Positions 1 through 8,112 of a stretch of 64,000 bases of DNA are shown piece by piece. The translations under genes were made by a program, and so were the position numbers. Origin of the DNA: UBA5078 sp964538025 (GTDB taxonomy: Bacteria > Pseudomonadota > Gammaproteobacteria > Pseudomonadales > Pseudohongiellaceae). The stretch covers positions 1 to 64,000 of the forward strand of contig CAZICZ010000005.1 of assembly GCA_964538025.1 (NCBI GenBank), given 5' to 3'. Positions within the stretch are counted from its first letter, which is position 1. Each line of letters opens with the position of its first letter. Below the pieces are notes generated by a model. It worked only from the letters and a program-made list of their open reading frames with translations, did no database searches and was not told where the DNA came from.

Positions 1-2
1 CG

Positions 3-410
3 GCTCTGGAGGCGCAGCTGGTCGCGCAGGCGCCGGCACCGCGTGCCCGCCCCTGGCGCTATGTCGCGGCGGCCGTGGTGGCGGCGCTGTCGATTCTGCT
101 CGTCATCCCGGAGCGAGAAACCCCACCGCTTGTCGCCGATGAGCGCTCTCATGGGGATGCCCTGTCCCTGTTGCTGGCAACCTACGAAGCCCAGAAAGGC
201 GCACAGCTGGCCACTCTCGCGCAGACGACGCCTGCCATTACCCGGCAGCTTGCTCTGTGGGACGGCGCGATCGCCCAAGTGAAAGATGCCCTGCTCTATT
301 ACCCCGACGAGCCCGCCCTGCTGCGTCAGTTGGACGGGCTCTATCAGCAACAACTGCACTACCTGGAAAGAATCGCCCTCAGCGACCCACACCTGATTGC
401 CTACTATTGA
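3..410 (+). CDS. Membrane protein, C-terminal part (probable anti-sigma-type regulator), partial
   Basis: The frame is open from the left edge, so the true start lies outside the window. After an Ala/Pro/Arg-rich stretch there is one hydrophobic segment (about residues 20-36 of the visible part, YVAAAVVAALSILLVI), then about 95 residues of helical, probably periplasmic sequence ending DPHLIAYY. Its stop is 10 bp before a DUF4097 gene. ECF sigma factor, single-pass zinc-finger anti-sigma factor and DUF4097 protein often lie together, so an anti-sigma role is reasonable, but the zinc-finger part is not visible. The membrane topology is seen; the regulatory role is inferred from context. Confidence 0.55.
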   Translation, partial: ALEAQLVAQAPAPRARPWRYVAAAVVAALSILLVIPERETPPLVADERSHGDALSLLLATYEAQKGAQLATLAQTTPAITRQLALWDGAIAQVKDALLYYPDEPALLRQLDGLYQQQLHYLERIALSDPHLIAYY

Positions 411-420
411 GGATCACACC

Positions 421-1380
421 ATGACACGTCTTTTACCGCCCCTTGCCCTGCTCCTGAGTCTTGTCCTGCCGCTGCCCGTTCTGGCGCAGGAGGCCATCGA
501 TGAGACGCGGGGGGTCAGCGCCAATGAACGCATCGACATCGAAGTTGCCCGCGGCGAAGTGCGCATCCGCCCCGGGACGGACGCTGTGTTCCGTGTCCGT
601 GGCACGCTGGATGAAGAGGCGGAGGGCTATGTCCTCGAATCCGGCAATGGCTACACCCGCTTCGAGGTGGAGATGCCTCGCCGCTATGGCAGCCGCCTGT
701 TTGGGGACAATGACGAGGGCTCGCGGCTGGAAATCGAGGTGCCCGTGAACGCCGTCCTGACCTTCGTCGGCGTCAATGTGGATGTCGATGTGGCCGGGAT
801 TTACGGCAGCAGCACGCTCAGTACCGTCAATGGCAACATCGCAGTATCGGACCTGCGCAGCTTCGTTACCCTGAGCACCGTGAACGGCCGCATTCGCAGC
901 CAGGGGCTCGATGGCCGGGTTGAAATCAGCACCGTCAATGGCGAAATCGACGACACCGATTCCCGCGGACGGCTGACCCTGAGTTCGGTGAACGGGGAAA
1001 TCGCGTCCGACAGCCAAGCCACCGAGCTTGCCGTCAGCACGGTCAATGGCGAGGGCACGGTCAGCCTCACCGGCACGGCGGTACTCGAGATGAGCACCGT
1101 CAACGGGGATCTCGTGGTGCGCCTGTCCGGCAACGCCAGTCCGCGCGTCGATGGCAGTACCGTCAGTGGCGATCTGACGCTTTTTCTGCCCGCCGACCTC
1201 GATGCCAGCTTCGATCTGGAGGCCAATGCCGGCGGAGATATCCACAACCGCCTCACCGACGCCAAGCCGAGCGGAGACCGCTATGGCCCGCGGGAGCGTC
1301 TGAACTTCACCCTGGGGGCCGGCACCGGGTCCATCGAGTTTTCCACCATCAGTGGCGATATCACGATCGGCCCCCTCTGA
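421..1380 (+). CDS. Exported DUF4097 (adhesin-like beta-repeat) family protein
   Basis: A 319-residue protein with a classic signal peptide (MTRLLPPLALLLSLVLPLPV, cleavage near ALA-QE). The body repeats a short unit around STVNG followed by I/D at least seven times (STVNGNI, STVNGRI, STVNGEI, SSVNGEI, STVNGEG, STVNGDL, STVSGDL, STISGDI), the hallmark of the right-handed beta-solenoid DUF4097 family. The ATG at 421 is preceded by GAGGA with 8-bp spacing and sits 10 bp after the upstream stop, so the two genes form an operon. Molecular function in this family is unknown; envelope location follows from the signal peptide. Confidence 0.85.
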   Translation: MTRLLPPLALLLSLVLPLPVLAQEAIDETRGVSANERIDIEVARGEVRIRPGTDAVFRVRGTLDEEAEGYVLESGNGYTRFEVEMPRRYGSRLFGDNDEGSRLEIEVPVNAVLTFVGVNVDVDVAGIYGSSTLSTVNGNIAVSDLRSFVTLSTVNGRIRSQGLDGRVEISTVNGEIDDTDSRGRLTLSSVNGEIASDSQATELAVSTVNGEGTVSLTGTAVLEMSTVNGDLVVRLSGNASPRVDGSTVSGDLTLFLPADLDASFDLEANAGGDIHNRLTDAKPSGDRYGPRERLNFTLGAGTGSIEFSTISGDITIGPL

Positions 1381-1402
1381 TCCGCCACAGCCATTGCCCT
1401 GC

Positions 1403-1432
1403 AAGGCTGTGCCACTGTTCCGGCACAGCCTT
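1403..1432 (+). terminator. Hairpin after the DUF4097 gene
   Basis: Perfect 11-bp stem AAGGCTGTGCC / GGCACAGCCTT with an 8-nt loop, 23 bp after the DUF4097 stop. The following bases (gtcgttgt) are only partly U-rich, so it may be a weak intrinsic terminator or an mRNA 3'-end stabiliser. Confidence 0.6.
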
Positions 1433-1521
1433 GTCGTTGTCTGGGTCAATTCTACCCACCCCCATGCACCACGATGAAGCAGCGTTTTTCCTTCCGTAAC
1501 ACCCCTTTGCTCGCTCAGTTC

Positions 1522-1541
1522 TTATCGACACTTTATCCACA
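1522..1541 (+). promoter_or_regulatory. Tandem DnaA boxes upstream of nrdA
   Basis: TTATCGACA (1522-1530) and TTATCCACA (1533-1541) lie on the same strand, start-to-start 11 bp apart. The second matches the high-affinity DnaA-box consensus exactly; the first differs at one base. They sit just upstream of the likely nrdA -35. In E. coli, DnaA binds the nrdAB promoter to tie RNR expression to replication; the same use here is inference from motif and position. Confidence 0.7.
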
Positions 1542-1562
1542 CCTTTTACACATAAAAAGCTC

Positions 1563-1591
1563 TTGCAATCCCCCTCTTTGCGCTCTATCTT
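1563..1591 (+). promoter_or_regulatory. Candidate sigma-70 promoter of nrdAB
   Basis: TTGCAA (1563-1568) and TATCTT (1586-1591) are separated by 17 bp. Transcription would begin near 1598 and leave a leader of about 215 nt. The -10 is overlapped by an NrdR box and the DnaA boxes lie just upstream, as expected for a regulated RNR promoter. Assigned by eye only. Confidence 0.45.
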
Positions 1592-1626
1592 GTGTCCCAG
1601 ATTCAAAAAGGCCCTATATGTAGTAT
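1580..1626 (+). promoter_or_regulatory. Pair of NrdR boxes
   Basis: Box 1 (1580-1595, gcgCtctATcTtGtgt) and box 2 (1611-1626, gccCtAtATgTaGtat) match the NrdR consensus acaCwAtATaTwGtgt; box 2 has an almost perfect core. Starts are 31 bp apart, i.e. three helical turns, the spacing known for cooperative NrdR binding at RNR promoters. Box 1 covers the proposed -10, consistent with repression. Confidence 0.75.
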
Positions 1627-1753
1627 TTGAGTCATTTCCTCAGTCGACTGTCGCAGCAGTAATCGCAGCACGGTTTACCGCATTTTGGCGGAGTCGGTCG
1701 GCCCAAAGAATCAGGCACACATCAGGCATAACAGACAACAAAGTCATGCAGTC

Positions 1754-1789
1754 TTCGGGGGTTCGTGCTCCTGTGGCAACGCCCCCGAA
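1754..1789 (+). other. Leader hairpin just upstream of nrdA
   Basis: An 8-bp stem TTCGGGGG / CCCCCGAA encloses a 20-nt loop and ends 25 nt before the nrdA ATG. It lies in the proposed nrdAB 5' leader and could affect translation or mRNA stability; no known riboswitch class is recognised. Confidence 0.35.
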
Positions 1790-1814
1790 TAGACATAAAA
1801 ACACGGAGAACCTC

Positions 1815-4679
1815 ATGCAAACCGAATCCCTCAGTCAGTCAAGCGCCGGCACTTCCGCGCAGACGGGCGGCACCGCCCGCGCCACCACCAGTTCAGCGAC
1901 TGCCCCCGGACAACTCCGGGTCATCAAGCGCAATGGCGCGGTAGTGGGCTACGACGAATCCAAAGTGGCAGTTGCGATCACCAAGGCCTATCTGGCAGTC
2001 GAGGGCGGCACCGCTGCCGCGTCTTCCCGTGTGCATGACACGGTGACCAAGCTCGGCAAGCAGATCACGACCATTTTCCGTCGTCGCATGCCCTCCGGCG
2101 GCACCATCCATATCGAAGACATTCAGGATCAGGTGGAACTGGCGCTGATGCGTACCGGCGAGCACAAAGTGGCTCGCAGTTATGTGCTGTACCGCGCCGA
2201 GCGCGCCCGGGTGCGTGAACAACAGCGTGTGCGCGAACAGGAAGACACCGCGGCTGTCATGGTCACCTATGCCGACGGCACCCAGGGCCCGCTGGACACG
2301 GCCCGCCTGCACACCGTCATCAATGAGGCCTGCGAAGGGCTGGAGAATGTCTCCGCCGACGACATCTACAAGGAAACCATCAAGAACCTCTACCCCGGCG
2401 TGAAGATCGAGGACGTGCGTACCTCTGCCGTCATGACAGCCCGCACCATGGTGGAAAAAGACCCGAACTACACCTATGTCACCGCCCGTCTGCTGCTGGA
2501 CACCCTGCGCTCGGAAGCCCTGAGCTTCCTCGGCCTGGCCGACAGCGCGACACAGGGAGAAATGCACTACCGCTACCCAATGACCCTGCGCCCCTACATC
2601 GAGAAAGGCGTGGAGCTGGGCCTTTTGTCCCCCCATTTGCTCGAGTTCAACCTCGATGTGCTGGGGGAAGCGCTGAAGGCCGAACGCGATGCCCAATTCA
2701 CCTATCTGGGCCTGCAGACGCTCTATGACCGCTACTTCATTCACAGCGAAGGCGTGCGTTTCGAGCTGCCGCAGGTGTTCTTCATGCGCGTCGCCATGGG
2801 GCTGGCCAGCAACGAGGAAAACCGCGAGGAGCGCGCGATCGAGTTCTATGACCTGATCTCCAGCTTCGATTACATGACGTCCACGCCGCAGCTGTTCAAC
2901 TCCGGCACCCTGCGTCCGCAGCTCTCGTCCTGCTTCCTGACCACCGTGCCCGACGACCTGTTCGGAATTTACAGTGCGATCCGCGACAACGCCATGCTCT
3001 CCAAGTGGGCCGGCGGCCTGGGCAATGACTGGACCCCCGTGCGCGCGCTGGGCGCCCACATTACCGGCACCAACGGCAAGTCACAGGGCGTTGTCCCCTT
3101 CCTCAAGGTGGTCAACGACACCGCGGTGGCCGTGAATCAGGGCGGCAAGCGCAAAGGCGCCGTGTGCGCCTACCTCGAAACCTGGCACATGGATATCGAG
3201 GAGTTCATTGAACTGCGCAAGAACACCGGAGACGATCGTCGCCGCACGCACGACATGAACACGGCCAACTGGATTCCCGACCTGTTCATGAAGCGCGTCT
3301 TCGAGGATGCCGACTGGACCCTGTTCTCCCCGAACAACGTCCCTGAGCTGCACGACCTGCACGGCCGCGCCTTTGAAGAGGCCTATTGCGAATACGAGCG
3401 TCTGGCGATGGCGGGCAAGGTCGAGGTCTACAAGACCGTGAAAGCCAAGGACCTGTGGCGCAAGATGCTGTCCATGCTGTTTGAAACCGGCCATCCCTGG
3501 ATCACCTTCAAGGATGCCTGCAACGTGCGCTCTCCGCAGCAGCACGTGGGCACCATTCACTCGTCCAACCTGTGTACCGAAATCACGCTGAACACCAGCA
3601 AGGACGAAGTGGCGGTCTGTAACCTGGGCTCCGTGAACATGGTCAATCATGTCACCGAGAACGGGCTCGACCTCGCCAAGCTGCAGCGCACCATCAAGAC
3701 GGCGGTGCGCATGCTGGATAACGTCATCGACATCAACTACTACTCTGTCGATCAGGCCAAGAATTCCAACCTGAAGCACCGCCCGGTGGGCATGGGCATC
3801 ATGGGCTTCCAGGACGCACTCTACGCGCTGAAGATCCCCTATGCGTCCGAGAAGGCCGTGGAGTTTGCCGATTCCTCCATGGAGGCCATCAGCTACTACG
3901 CCATTCAGGCCTCGACCGACCTCGCCGAAGAGCGCGGGGCCTATGAGAGCTACAAGGGCTCCCTGTGGGATCAGGGCATTCTGCCGATCGACTCCCTGCA
4001 GATGCTGGCGCGTGAGCGTGGTGAGGAATTCCTCGACGTGAACATGAACCAGACCATGGACTGGGACAGCCTGCGTTCGCGCATCAAGGCCGTGGGCATG
4101 CGCAACTCCAACGTGCTGGCAATCGCGCCTACCGCGACCATCGCCAACATCAGCGGCGTGTCGCAGTCGATTGAGCCGACTTACCAGAACCTGTACGTGA
4201 AATCGAACCTGTCGGGCGAGTTCACCGTGGTCAACCCCTATCTGGTACGCGATCTCAAGGCACTGGACCTGTGGGACAGCGTGATGGCCAATGACCTGAA
4301 GTATTACGAAGGCAGCGTGTCGCAGATCGACCGCATTCCGCAGCACATCAAGGAACTGTACGCCACCGCCTTCGAGATCGAGCCGCGCTGGCTGGTGGAT
4401 GCTGCAAGCCGCCGCCAGAAGTGGATCGACCAGGCCCAGTCCCTGAACCTGTACATCGCCGGCGCCAATGGCAAGAAGCTGGACGTGACCTACCGCATGG
4501 CGTGGCTGCGAGGCCTCAAAACCACCTACTACCTGCGCGCACTGGCCGCCACAACCACGGAGAAGTCCACCATCGACAAGAACAGCCTCAACGCTGTGTC
4601 CAGTCGCATGGAACCGGAGGCCGCGGACATTCCGAAGGCATGCTCCATTGACGATCCGGATTGCGAAGCCTGCCAATAA
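1815..4679 (+). CDS. nrdA: Class Ia ribonucleoside-diphosphate reductase, alpha subunit
   Basis: Reduces ribonucleotides to deoxyribonucleotides together with NrdB. The 954-residue protein has a short Ser/Thr-rich start, a first ATP-cone (about 34-135, LRVIKRNG), a second ATP-cone (about 150-240, ADGTQGPLD) and the ten-stranded barrel. Expected cysteines are present: Cys373 (SSCFL), Cys587 (NLCTEI, thiyl site), Cys602 (AVCNLG) and a C-terminal C950-x-x-C953 shuttle pair. TTYYLRA carries the radical-transfer tyrosines. Two consecutive cones are the arrangement of Pseudomonas aeruginosa NrdA. I chose the ATG at 1815 (GGAG 7 nt upstream); the frame is open further upstream through the NrdR boxes but that part is the leader. 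nrdB follows after 47 bp. Confidence 0.97.
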   Translation: MQTESLSQSSAGTSAQTGGTARATTSSATAPGQLRVIKRNGAVVGYDESKVAVAITKAYLAVEGGTAAASSRVHDTVTKLGKQITTIFRRRMPSGGTIHIEDIQDQVELALMRTGEHKVARSYVLYRAERARVREQQRVREQEDTAAVMVTYADGTQGPLDTARLHTVINEACEGLENVSADDIYKETIKNLYPGVKIEDVRTSAVMTARTMVEKDPNYTYVTARLLLDTLRSEALSFLGLADSATQGEMHYRYPMTLRPYIEKGVELGLLSPHLLEFNLDVLGEALKAERDAQFTYLGLQTLYDRYFIHSEGVRFELPQVFFMRVAMGLASNEENREERAIEFYDLISSFDYMTSTPQLFNSGTLRPQLSSCFLTTVPDDLFGIYSAIRDNAMLSKWAGGLGNDWTPVRALGAHITGTNGKSQGVVPFLKVVNDTAVAVNQGGKRKGAVCAYLETWHMDIEEFIELRKNTGDDRRRTHDMNTANWIPDLFMKRVFEDADWTLFSPNNVPELHDLHGRAFEEAYCEYERLAMAGKVEVYKTVKAKDLWRKMLSMLFETGHPWITFKDACNVRSPQQHVGTIHSSNLCTEITLNTSKDEVAVCNLGSVNMVNHVTENGLDLAKLQRTIKTAVRMLDNVIDINYYSVDQAKNSNLKHRPVGMGIMGFQDALYALKIPYASEKAVEFADSSMEAISYYAIQASTDLAEERGAYESYKGSLWDQGILPIDSLQMLARERGEEFLDVNMNQTMDWDSLRSRIKAVGMRNSNVLAIAPTATIANISGVSQSIEPTYQNLYVKSNLSGEFTVVNPYLVRDLKALDLWDSVMANDLKYYEGSVSQIDRIPQHIKELYATAFEIEPRWLVDAASRRQKWIDQAQSLNLYIAGANGKKLDVTYRMAWLRGLKTTYYLRALAATTTEKSTIDKNSLNAVSSRMEPEAADIPKACSIDDPDCEACQ

Positions 4680-4726
4680 GGCAGGCCCGCCCCGCTCACC
4701 CGCATTTGCTGTAGAGAGGAAAGATT

Positions 4727-6043
4727 ATGCTGTCATGGGATGAATTTGATCTGGAGGAAACCGCCTCCGCCCCTATCGCCAAGGCCAAGGCCACGTCCGA
4801 CGCCGTGGGTGTTCAGGCCCCCGCCGCGCACAGAGAAGCGCCTGCCGCGCCTGTTGCCCCGGCCGCACCGGCTGCCGCCGCACGCGCCGAGCCTGTCGCC
4901 CCCGCCTCGCCCAGCGAGACGTCTCCGGTCACGGCCGCCGCTGCCACGGATGCCGTGCAACAGGCCATTGCCTCGCTGGAAGCCCTCGACGTGGCGCCGG
5001 GACTTGCCGAACTGGAAGAGTCCACCCAGCGCGTTGCGGTGGATGACAAGCGCATGATCAACTGCCGCGCCGACCTCAACCAGCTGGTGCCGTTCAAATA
5101 CGACTGGGCGTGGCAGAAGTATCTGGATGGCTGCTCCAACCACTGGATGCCGCAGGAAGTGAACATGAACGCGGACATCGCCCTGTGGAAGAGCAAGACG
5201 GGGCTGACCGAGGACGAGCGTCTGATCGTCAAGCGCAATCTCGGCTTTTTCTCCACCGCGGATTCGCTGGTCGCCAACAATCTGGTGCTGGCCGTGTACC
5301 GCCTGATCACCAACCCTGAGTGCCGCCAGTATATTCTGCGTCAGGCCTTTGAAGAGGCAATCCACACCCACGCCTATCAGTACTGCATCGAGTCACTGGC
5401 CATGGACGAGGGTGAAATCTTCAACATGTACCACGAGATTCCCTCCGTTGCCCGCAAGGCCTCCTGGGGACTCAAGTACACCCAGGAGCTGAGCGACCCG
5501 AACTTCAAGACCGGCACGCGTGAGACCGATCAGGCCCTGCTGAAAAACCTGATCGCGTTCTACTGCTGCCTCGAGGGCATCTTCTTCTACTGCGGTTTCA
5601 CCCAGATTCTCTCCATGGGCCGCCGCAACAAGATGACGGGCACCTCGGAACAGTTCCAGTACATCCTGCGCGACGAGTCCATGCACCTGAACTTCGGCAT
5701 CGACATGATCAACCAGATCAAGCTCGAGAACCCGGGCCTTTGGACCGACAAGATGAAGCAGGAAGCGACGCAGATGATTCTGCAAGCCACCCAGCTGGAG
5801 ATCGAATACGCTCGCGACACCATGCCCCGTGGCGTGCTGGGCATGAACGCGGTCATGATGGAGGAATACCTCCAGTTCATCGCCAACCGTCGTCTGGTAC
5901 AGATCGGCCTGCCCGAGCAGTTCAAGGGCGTGAAGAACCCCTTCCCGTGGATGTCCGAGATCATGGACCTGCGCAAGGAGAAAAACTTCTTCGAAACCCG
6001 CGTCATCGAGTACCAAACCGGTGGCGCACTGAGCTGGGAGTAA
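4727..6043 (+). CDS. nrdB: Class Ia ribonucleotide reductase, beta (radical) subunit
   Basis: Carries the diiron-tyrosyl radical cofactor for NrdA. In the 438-residue protein the ligand set is recognisable by analogy with E. coli R2: Asp150 (NMNADIALW), Glu210 and His213 (EEAIH), Glu in LEGIFFY and Glu/His in RDESMHLNFG; Tyr217 (AIHTHAY) is the expected radical tyrosine. The C-terminus ETRVIEYQTGGALSWE is the NrdA docking tail. Residues 12-80 are an unusual Ala/Pro-rich linker, longer than I recall for Pseudomonas NrdB, while the first residues MLSWDEFD are conserved. AGAGAGGAAAG precedes the ATG. Same operon as nrdA. Confidence 0.97.
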   Translation: MLSWDEFDLEETASAPIAKAKATSDAVGVQAPAAHREAPAAPVAPAAPAAAARAEPVAPASPSETSPVTAAAATDAVQQAIASLEALDVAPGLAELEESTQRVAVDDKRMINCRADLNQLVPFKYDWAWQKYLDGCSNHWMPQEVNMNADIALWKSKTGLTEDERLIVKRNLGFFSTADSLVANNLVLAVYRLITNPECRQYILRQAFEEAIHTHAYQYCIESLAMDEGEIFNMYHEIPSVARKASWGLKYTQELSDPNFKTGTRETDQALLKNLIAFYCCLEGIFFYCGFTQILSMGRRNKMTGTSEQFQYILRDESMHLNFGIDMINQIKLENPGLWTDKMKQEATQMILQATQLEIEYARDTMPRGVLGMNAVMMEEYLQFIANRRLVQIGLPEQFKGVKNPFPWMSEIMDLRKEKNFFETRVIEYQTGGALSWE

Positions 6044-6071
6044 ACCCGCCCCAACGGGCAGGAGCACGTGC

Positions 6072-6455
6072 ATGAGCAGTGAAAACAAGTCTGAGAATGG
6101 CCCCGACAACACCTTGATGTCGCTCGACCAGTTGAGCGACACCATCGAGGTGATGACCGGGGTCGTCAAGCGGCTCAAGCGGCACCTTCACCAGCAGCTG
6201 TCACTGCAGGCACAGGGCGGCGAGGCAACCGCACTCAATCAGGCACTGCTGAGCAATGAACGCGAGCTGCGTGAATTGCAGGAACTTGCCCGCGCGCAGC
6301 GCTTGTCCATGAGCGCTTCTCGGTCCGACGTCGAAGCGCCAGCCGGCACGGAAACGGCAGACGGGGAACATATTCAGGAAGCCCCCCAGAGCTTCATTGT
6401 GGAAATATCGCGCGCGGACGAAGATGACCTGACCGCCGACCGCGTGTTGCATTAA
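6072..6455 (+). CDS. Small conserved-looking coiled-coil protein downstream of nrdB
   Basis: A 127-residue acidic protein not assigned to any family. Residues about 15-80 are strongly helical with heptad-like spacing (LDQLSDTIEVMTGVVKRLKR, then LLSNERELRELQELARAQRL), suggesting a coiled coil; the C-terminal 45 residues are acidic and probably disordered. No signal peptide or membrane segment. The ATG at 6072 has AGGAG 7-8 nt upstream, and the gene begins 28 bp after nrdB, so co-transcription with RNR is likely. A role tied to RNR is only an inference from position. Confidence 0.6.
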   Translation: MSSENKSENGPDNTLMSLDQLSDTIEVMTGVVKRLKRHLHQQLSLQAQGGEATALNQALLSNERELRELQELARAQRLSMSASRSDVEAPAGTETADGEHIQEAPQSFIVEISRADEDDLTADRVLH

Positions 6456-6459
6456 CCCC

Positions 6460-7107
6460 ATGGCCATCGGCCGCGACGACGCCGCCATGCCAACAGAGTT
6501 CCTACAGCAGCCAGGCCAACGGGATGACACCGAACCTACAGCCGGTGTCATCCTGTTGGCCGCCGGCTTCAGCCGCCGCTTCGGCGGGGTCAAACTGAAC
6601 GCCCTCCTCCCCAGTGGTCACAGCGTCTTCGCTCAGACCTTTGCCCGCATCCGCGCTGCCACGCCGCACTTGCTGATCGTGACCCGTGAGGCACTGCTCG
6701 AGGACATTCTCGCCGCTGGCGCGCCACGCGAGCAGATCGTGCTCTGCGACGATGCCCACAAGGGCATGGGCCATACGCTCGCGTGCGGCATTGCACATGT
6801 TCCGCACTGGCGCGCCGCCCTCGTGTGCCTCGCCGATATGCCTTTTGTAGAGACTTCGACGTATTCCCTTTTATTGAACGCCCTGCACAAAAACGCCTTG
6901 CTCGTCCCAGAGTACAAAGAACAACGCGGCAACCCCGTCGGATTCGGCGCTCGCTGGTTCCCAGCACTGGCTGCTGCCACCGGTGACACCGGTGGACGTG
7001 AGCTCATGAAAGCACACCCCGAAGCCATCGAACGAATCGCCGTCGATGACCCCGCCATACATTGGGATGTGGATGTGCCGGGGGATTTGGGTAGGTCGTT
7101 AAAATAA
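6460..7107 (+). CDS. MobA/MocA-like molybdenum cofactor nucleotidyltransferase
   Basis: NTP_transf_3-type enzyme, 215 residues. Near residue 30 it has the nucleotide-binding signature VILLAAGFSRRFGGVK, then CLADMPF (metal-binding Asp) and EYKEQRGNPVGF, typical of MocA/MobA enzymes that transfer CMP or GMP to molybdopterin. The alternative ATG at 6487 would shorten the N-terminus by nine residues; neither start has a clear ribosome site. It begins 5 bp after the coiled-coil gene. An XdhC-family protein, a usual partner of MocA in maturing xanthine-dehydrogenase-type enzymes, is encoded about 29 kb away. Whether the nucleotide is CTP or GTP cannot be read from the sequence. Confidence 0.8.
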   Translation: MAIGRDDAAMPTEFLQQPGQRDDTEPTAGVILLAAGFSRRFGGVKLNALLPSGHSVFAQTFARIRAATPHLLIVTREALLEDILAAGAPREQIVLCDDAHKGMGHTLACGIAHVPHWRAALVCLADMPFVETSTYSLLLNALHKNALLVPEYKEQRGNPVGFGARWFPALAAATGDTGGRELMKAHPEAIERIAVDDPAIHWDVDVPGDLGRSLK

Positions 7108-7159
7108 GTGCCAGAAGAAAGAAATTTCTCCACCCACTCAATTCGCACTGAAAAACCAC

Positions 7160-7660
7160 ATGGATAAATTCTGGTTACAACAAATTTATAAGGAAGGAAA
7201 AGGACGATATGAGGATGGTGACTTTCTAAGCAATAAGAGAGATTCAGACTCTGGCTATTTACTTCAATTACTTGGTTTTGAATTACTACTTAAAGCCGCA
7301 CTTTATATAGACAAGGAAAAAAGAAATACTACGCACAATTACAAGGCGATCTATCACACTTTAGGCCGTGATGTTAAAGCTCAGATAATATCTGAAGCCA
7401 AAATTTTTTCACAAATATTCGACATTGATGAAAGAATAGAAAAGATATTGGAAAAATTTTCATATAATTTCGAAAGACTTAGATACCCTTTCGAATCATA
7501 TAAAGGCTTCACAGAGACGGAATATTTAGACTACGGCAAATTATATGCCGACTTAGGATACCCAGATCACGAAGCAGAGTTTGAGTATTACCCGGAAGAG
7601 TTACGCGGCCTATTTTTATCATTGGAAAAATGTGTGCGCCTCACCCTAACAAATATTTAA
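7160..7660 (+). CDS. HEPN-like protein of foreign composition
   Basis: A 166-residue soluble, mostly helical protein whose DNA is roughly one-third G+C against G+C-rich neighbours, with AT-ending codons throughout: a clear sign of transfer. The pattern resembles HEPN-type helical bundles: YLLQLLGFELLLKAALY, then HNYKAIYHTL, then an NFERLRYPFESY segment. I do not see a convincing RNase R-x4-6-H motif. HEPN proteins often act in toxin-antitoxin, abortive infection or nucleotide-binding roles, but no antitoxin or nucleotidyltransferase partner adjoins it. No obvious Shine-Dalgarno sequence precedes the ATG. The fold call is tentative; the compositional outlier is certain. Confidence 0.5.
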   Translation: MDKFWLQQIYKEGKGRYEDGDFLSNKRDSDSGYLLQLLGFELLLKAALYIDKEKRNTTHNYKAIYHTLGRDVKAQIISEAKIFSQIFDIDERIEKILEKFSYNFERLRYPFESYKGFTETEYLDYGKLYADLGYPDHEAEFEYYPEELRGLFLSLEKCVRLTLTNI

Positions 7661-7674
7661 GAGTGAAATAAATC

Positions 7675-8067
7675 ATGGAAAAAACAGGATGGATTCTAAC
7701 AACCCTTCTGGGCCTCTTTCTTCTCGGCGCTTCAGTTGCGCCCAAGCTTCTGGGCATGAATGTCGCCGTTGATTCGTTGGTTAGTATCGGCTGGCCCACA
7801 ACCTACGTGTTTCAGCTGGGGTTGCTGGAACTGGTCATCACTGTCCTGTTCTTGATTTCGCGCACTGGGCTGCTCGAGGCCGTGTTGATGACCGGGCTGC
7901 TGGGCGGAGCCATGGCCAGCCATCTGCGGGCGGGGAGTCCGCTGTTTGGCTTCTCGCTCTTCGGTCTTTATCTGGGTATTGCGCTGTGGCTCGCCCTCTT
8001 CCTGCGCGACGGGACGTTTCGGGCGTACGTGACTTCCACGTTGATGGGAAACCGTGGCGCGGATTAA
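7675..8067 (+). CDS. DoxX-like family membrane protein
   Basis: A 130-residue protein with four hydrophobic segments (about 5-25, 45-65, 68-90, 95-112). The start MEKTGWILTTLLGLFLLGASVAPKLLGM and the segment TTYVFQLGLLELVITVLFLI match the DoxX_2 family. Such proteins are inner-membrane components of unknown biochemical role, sometimes linked to redox or stress responses. It starts 14 bp after the HEPN-like gene but has normal high G+C, so it marks the right edge of the foreign insertion. Confidence 0.75.
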   Translation: MEKTGWILTTLLGLFLLGASVAPKLLGMNVAVDSLVSIGWPTTYVFQLGLLELVITVLFLISRTGLLEAVLMTGLLGGAMASHLRAGSPLFGFSLFGLYLGIALWLALFLRDGTFRAYVTSTLMGNRGAD

Positions 8068-8112
8068 TAATCCATTGCGCCGATGCGTTTCCATCAAACA
8101 CCGGTGTTCGCC

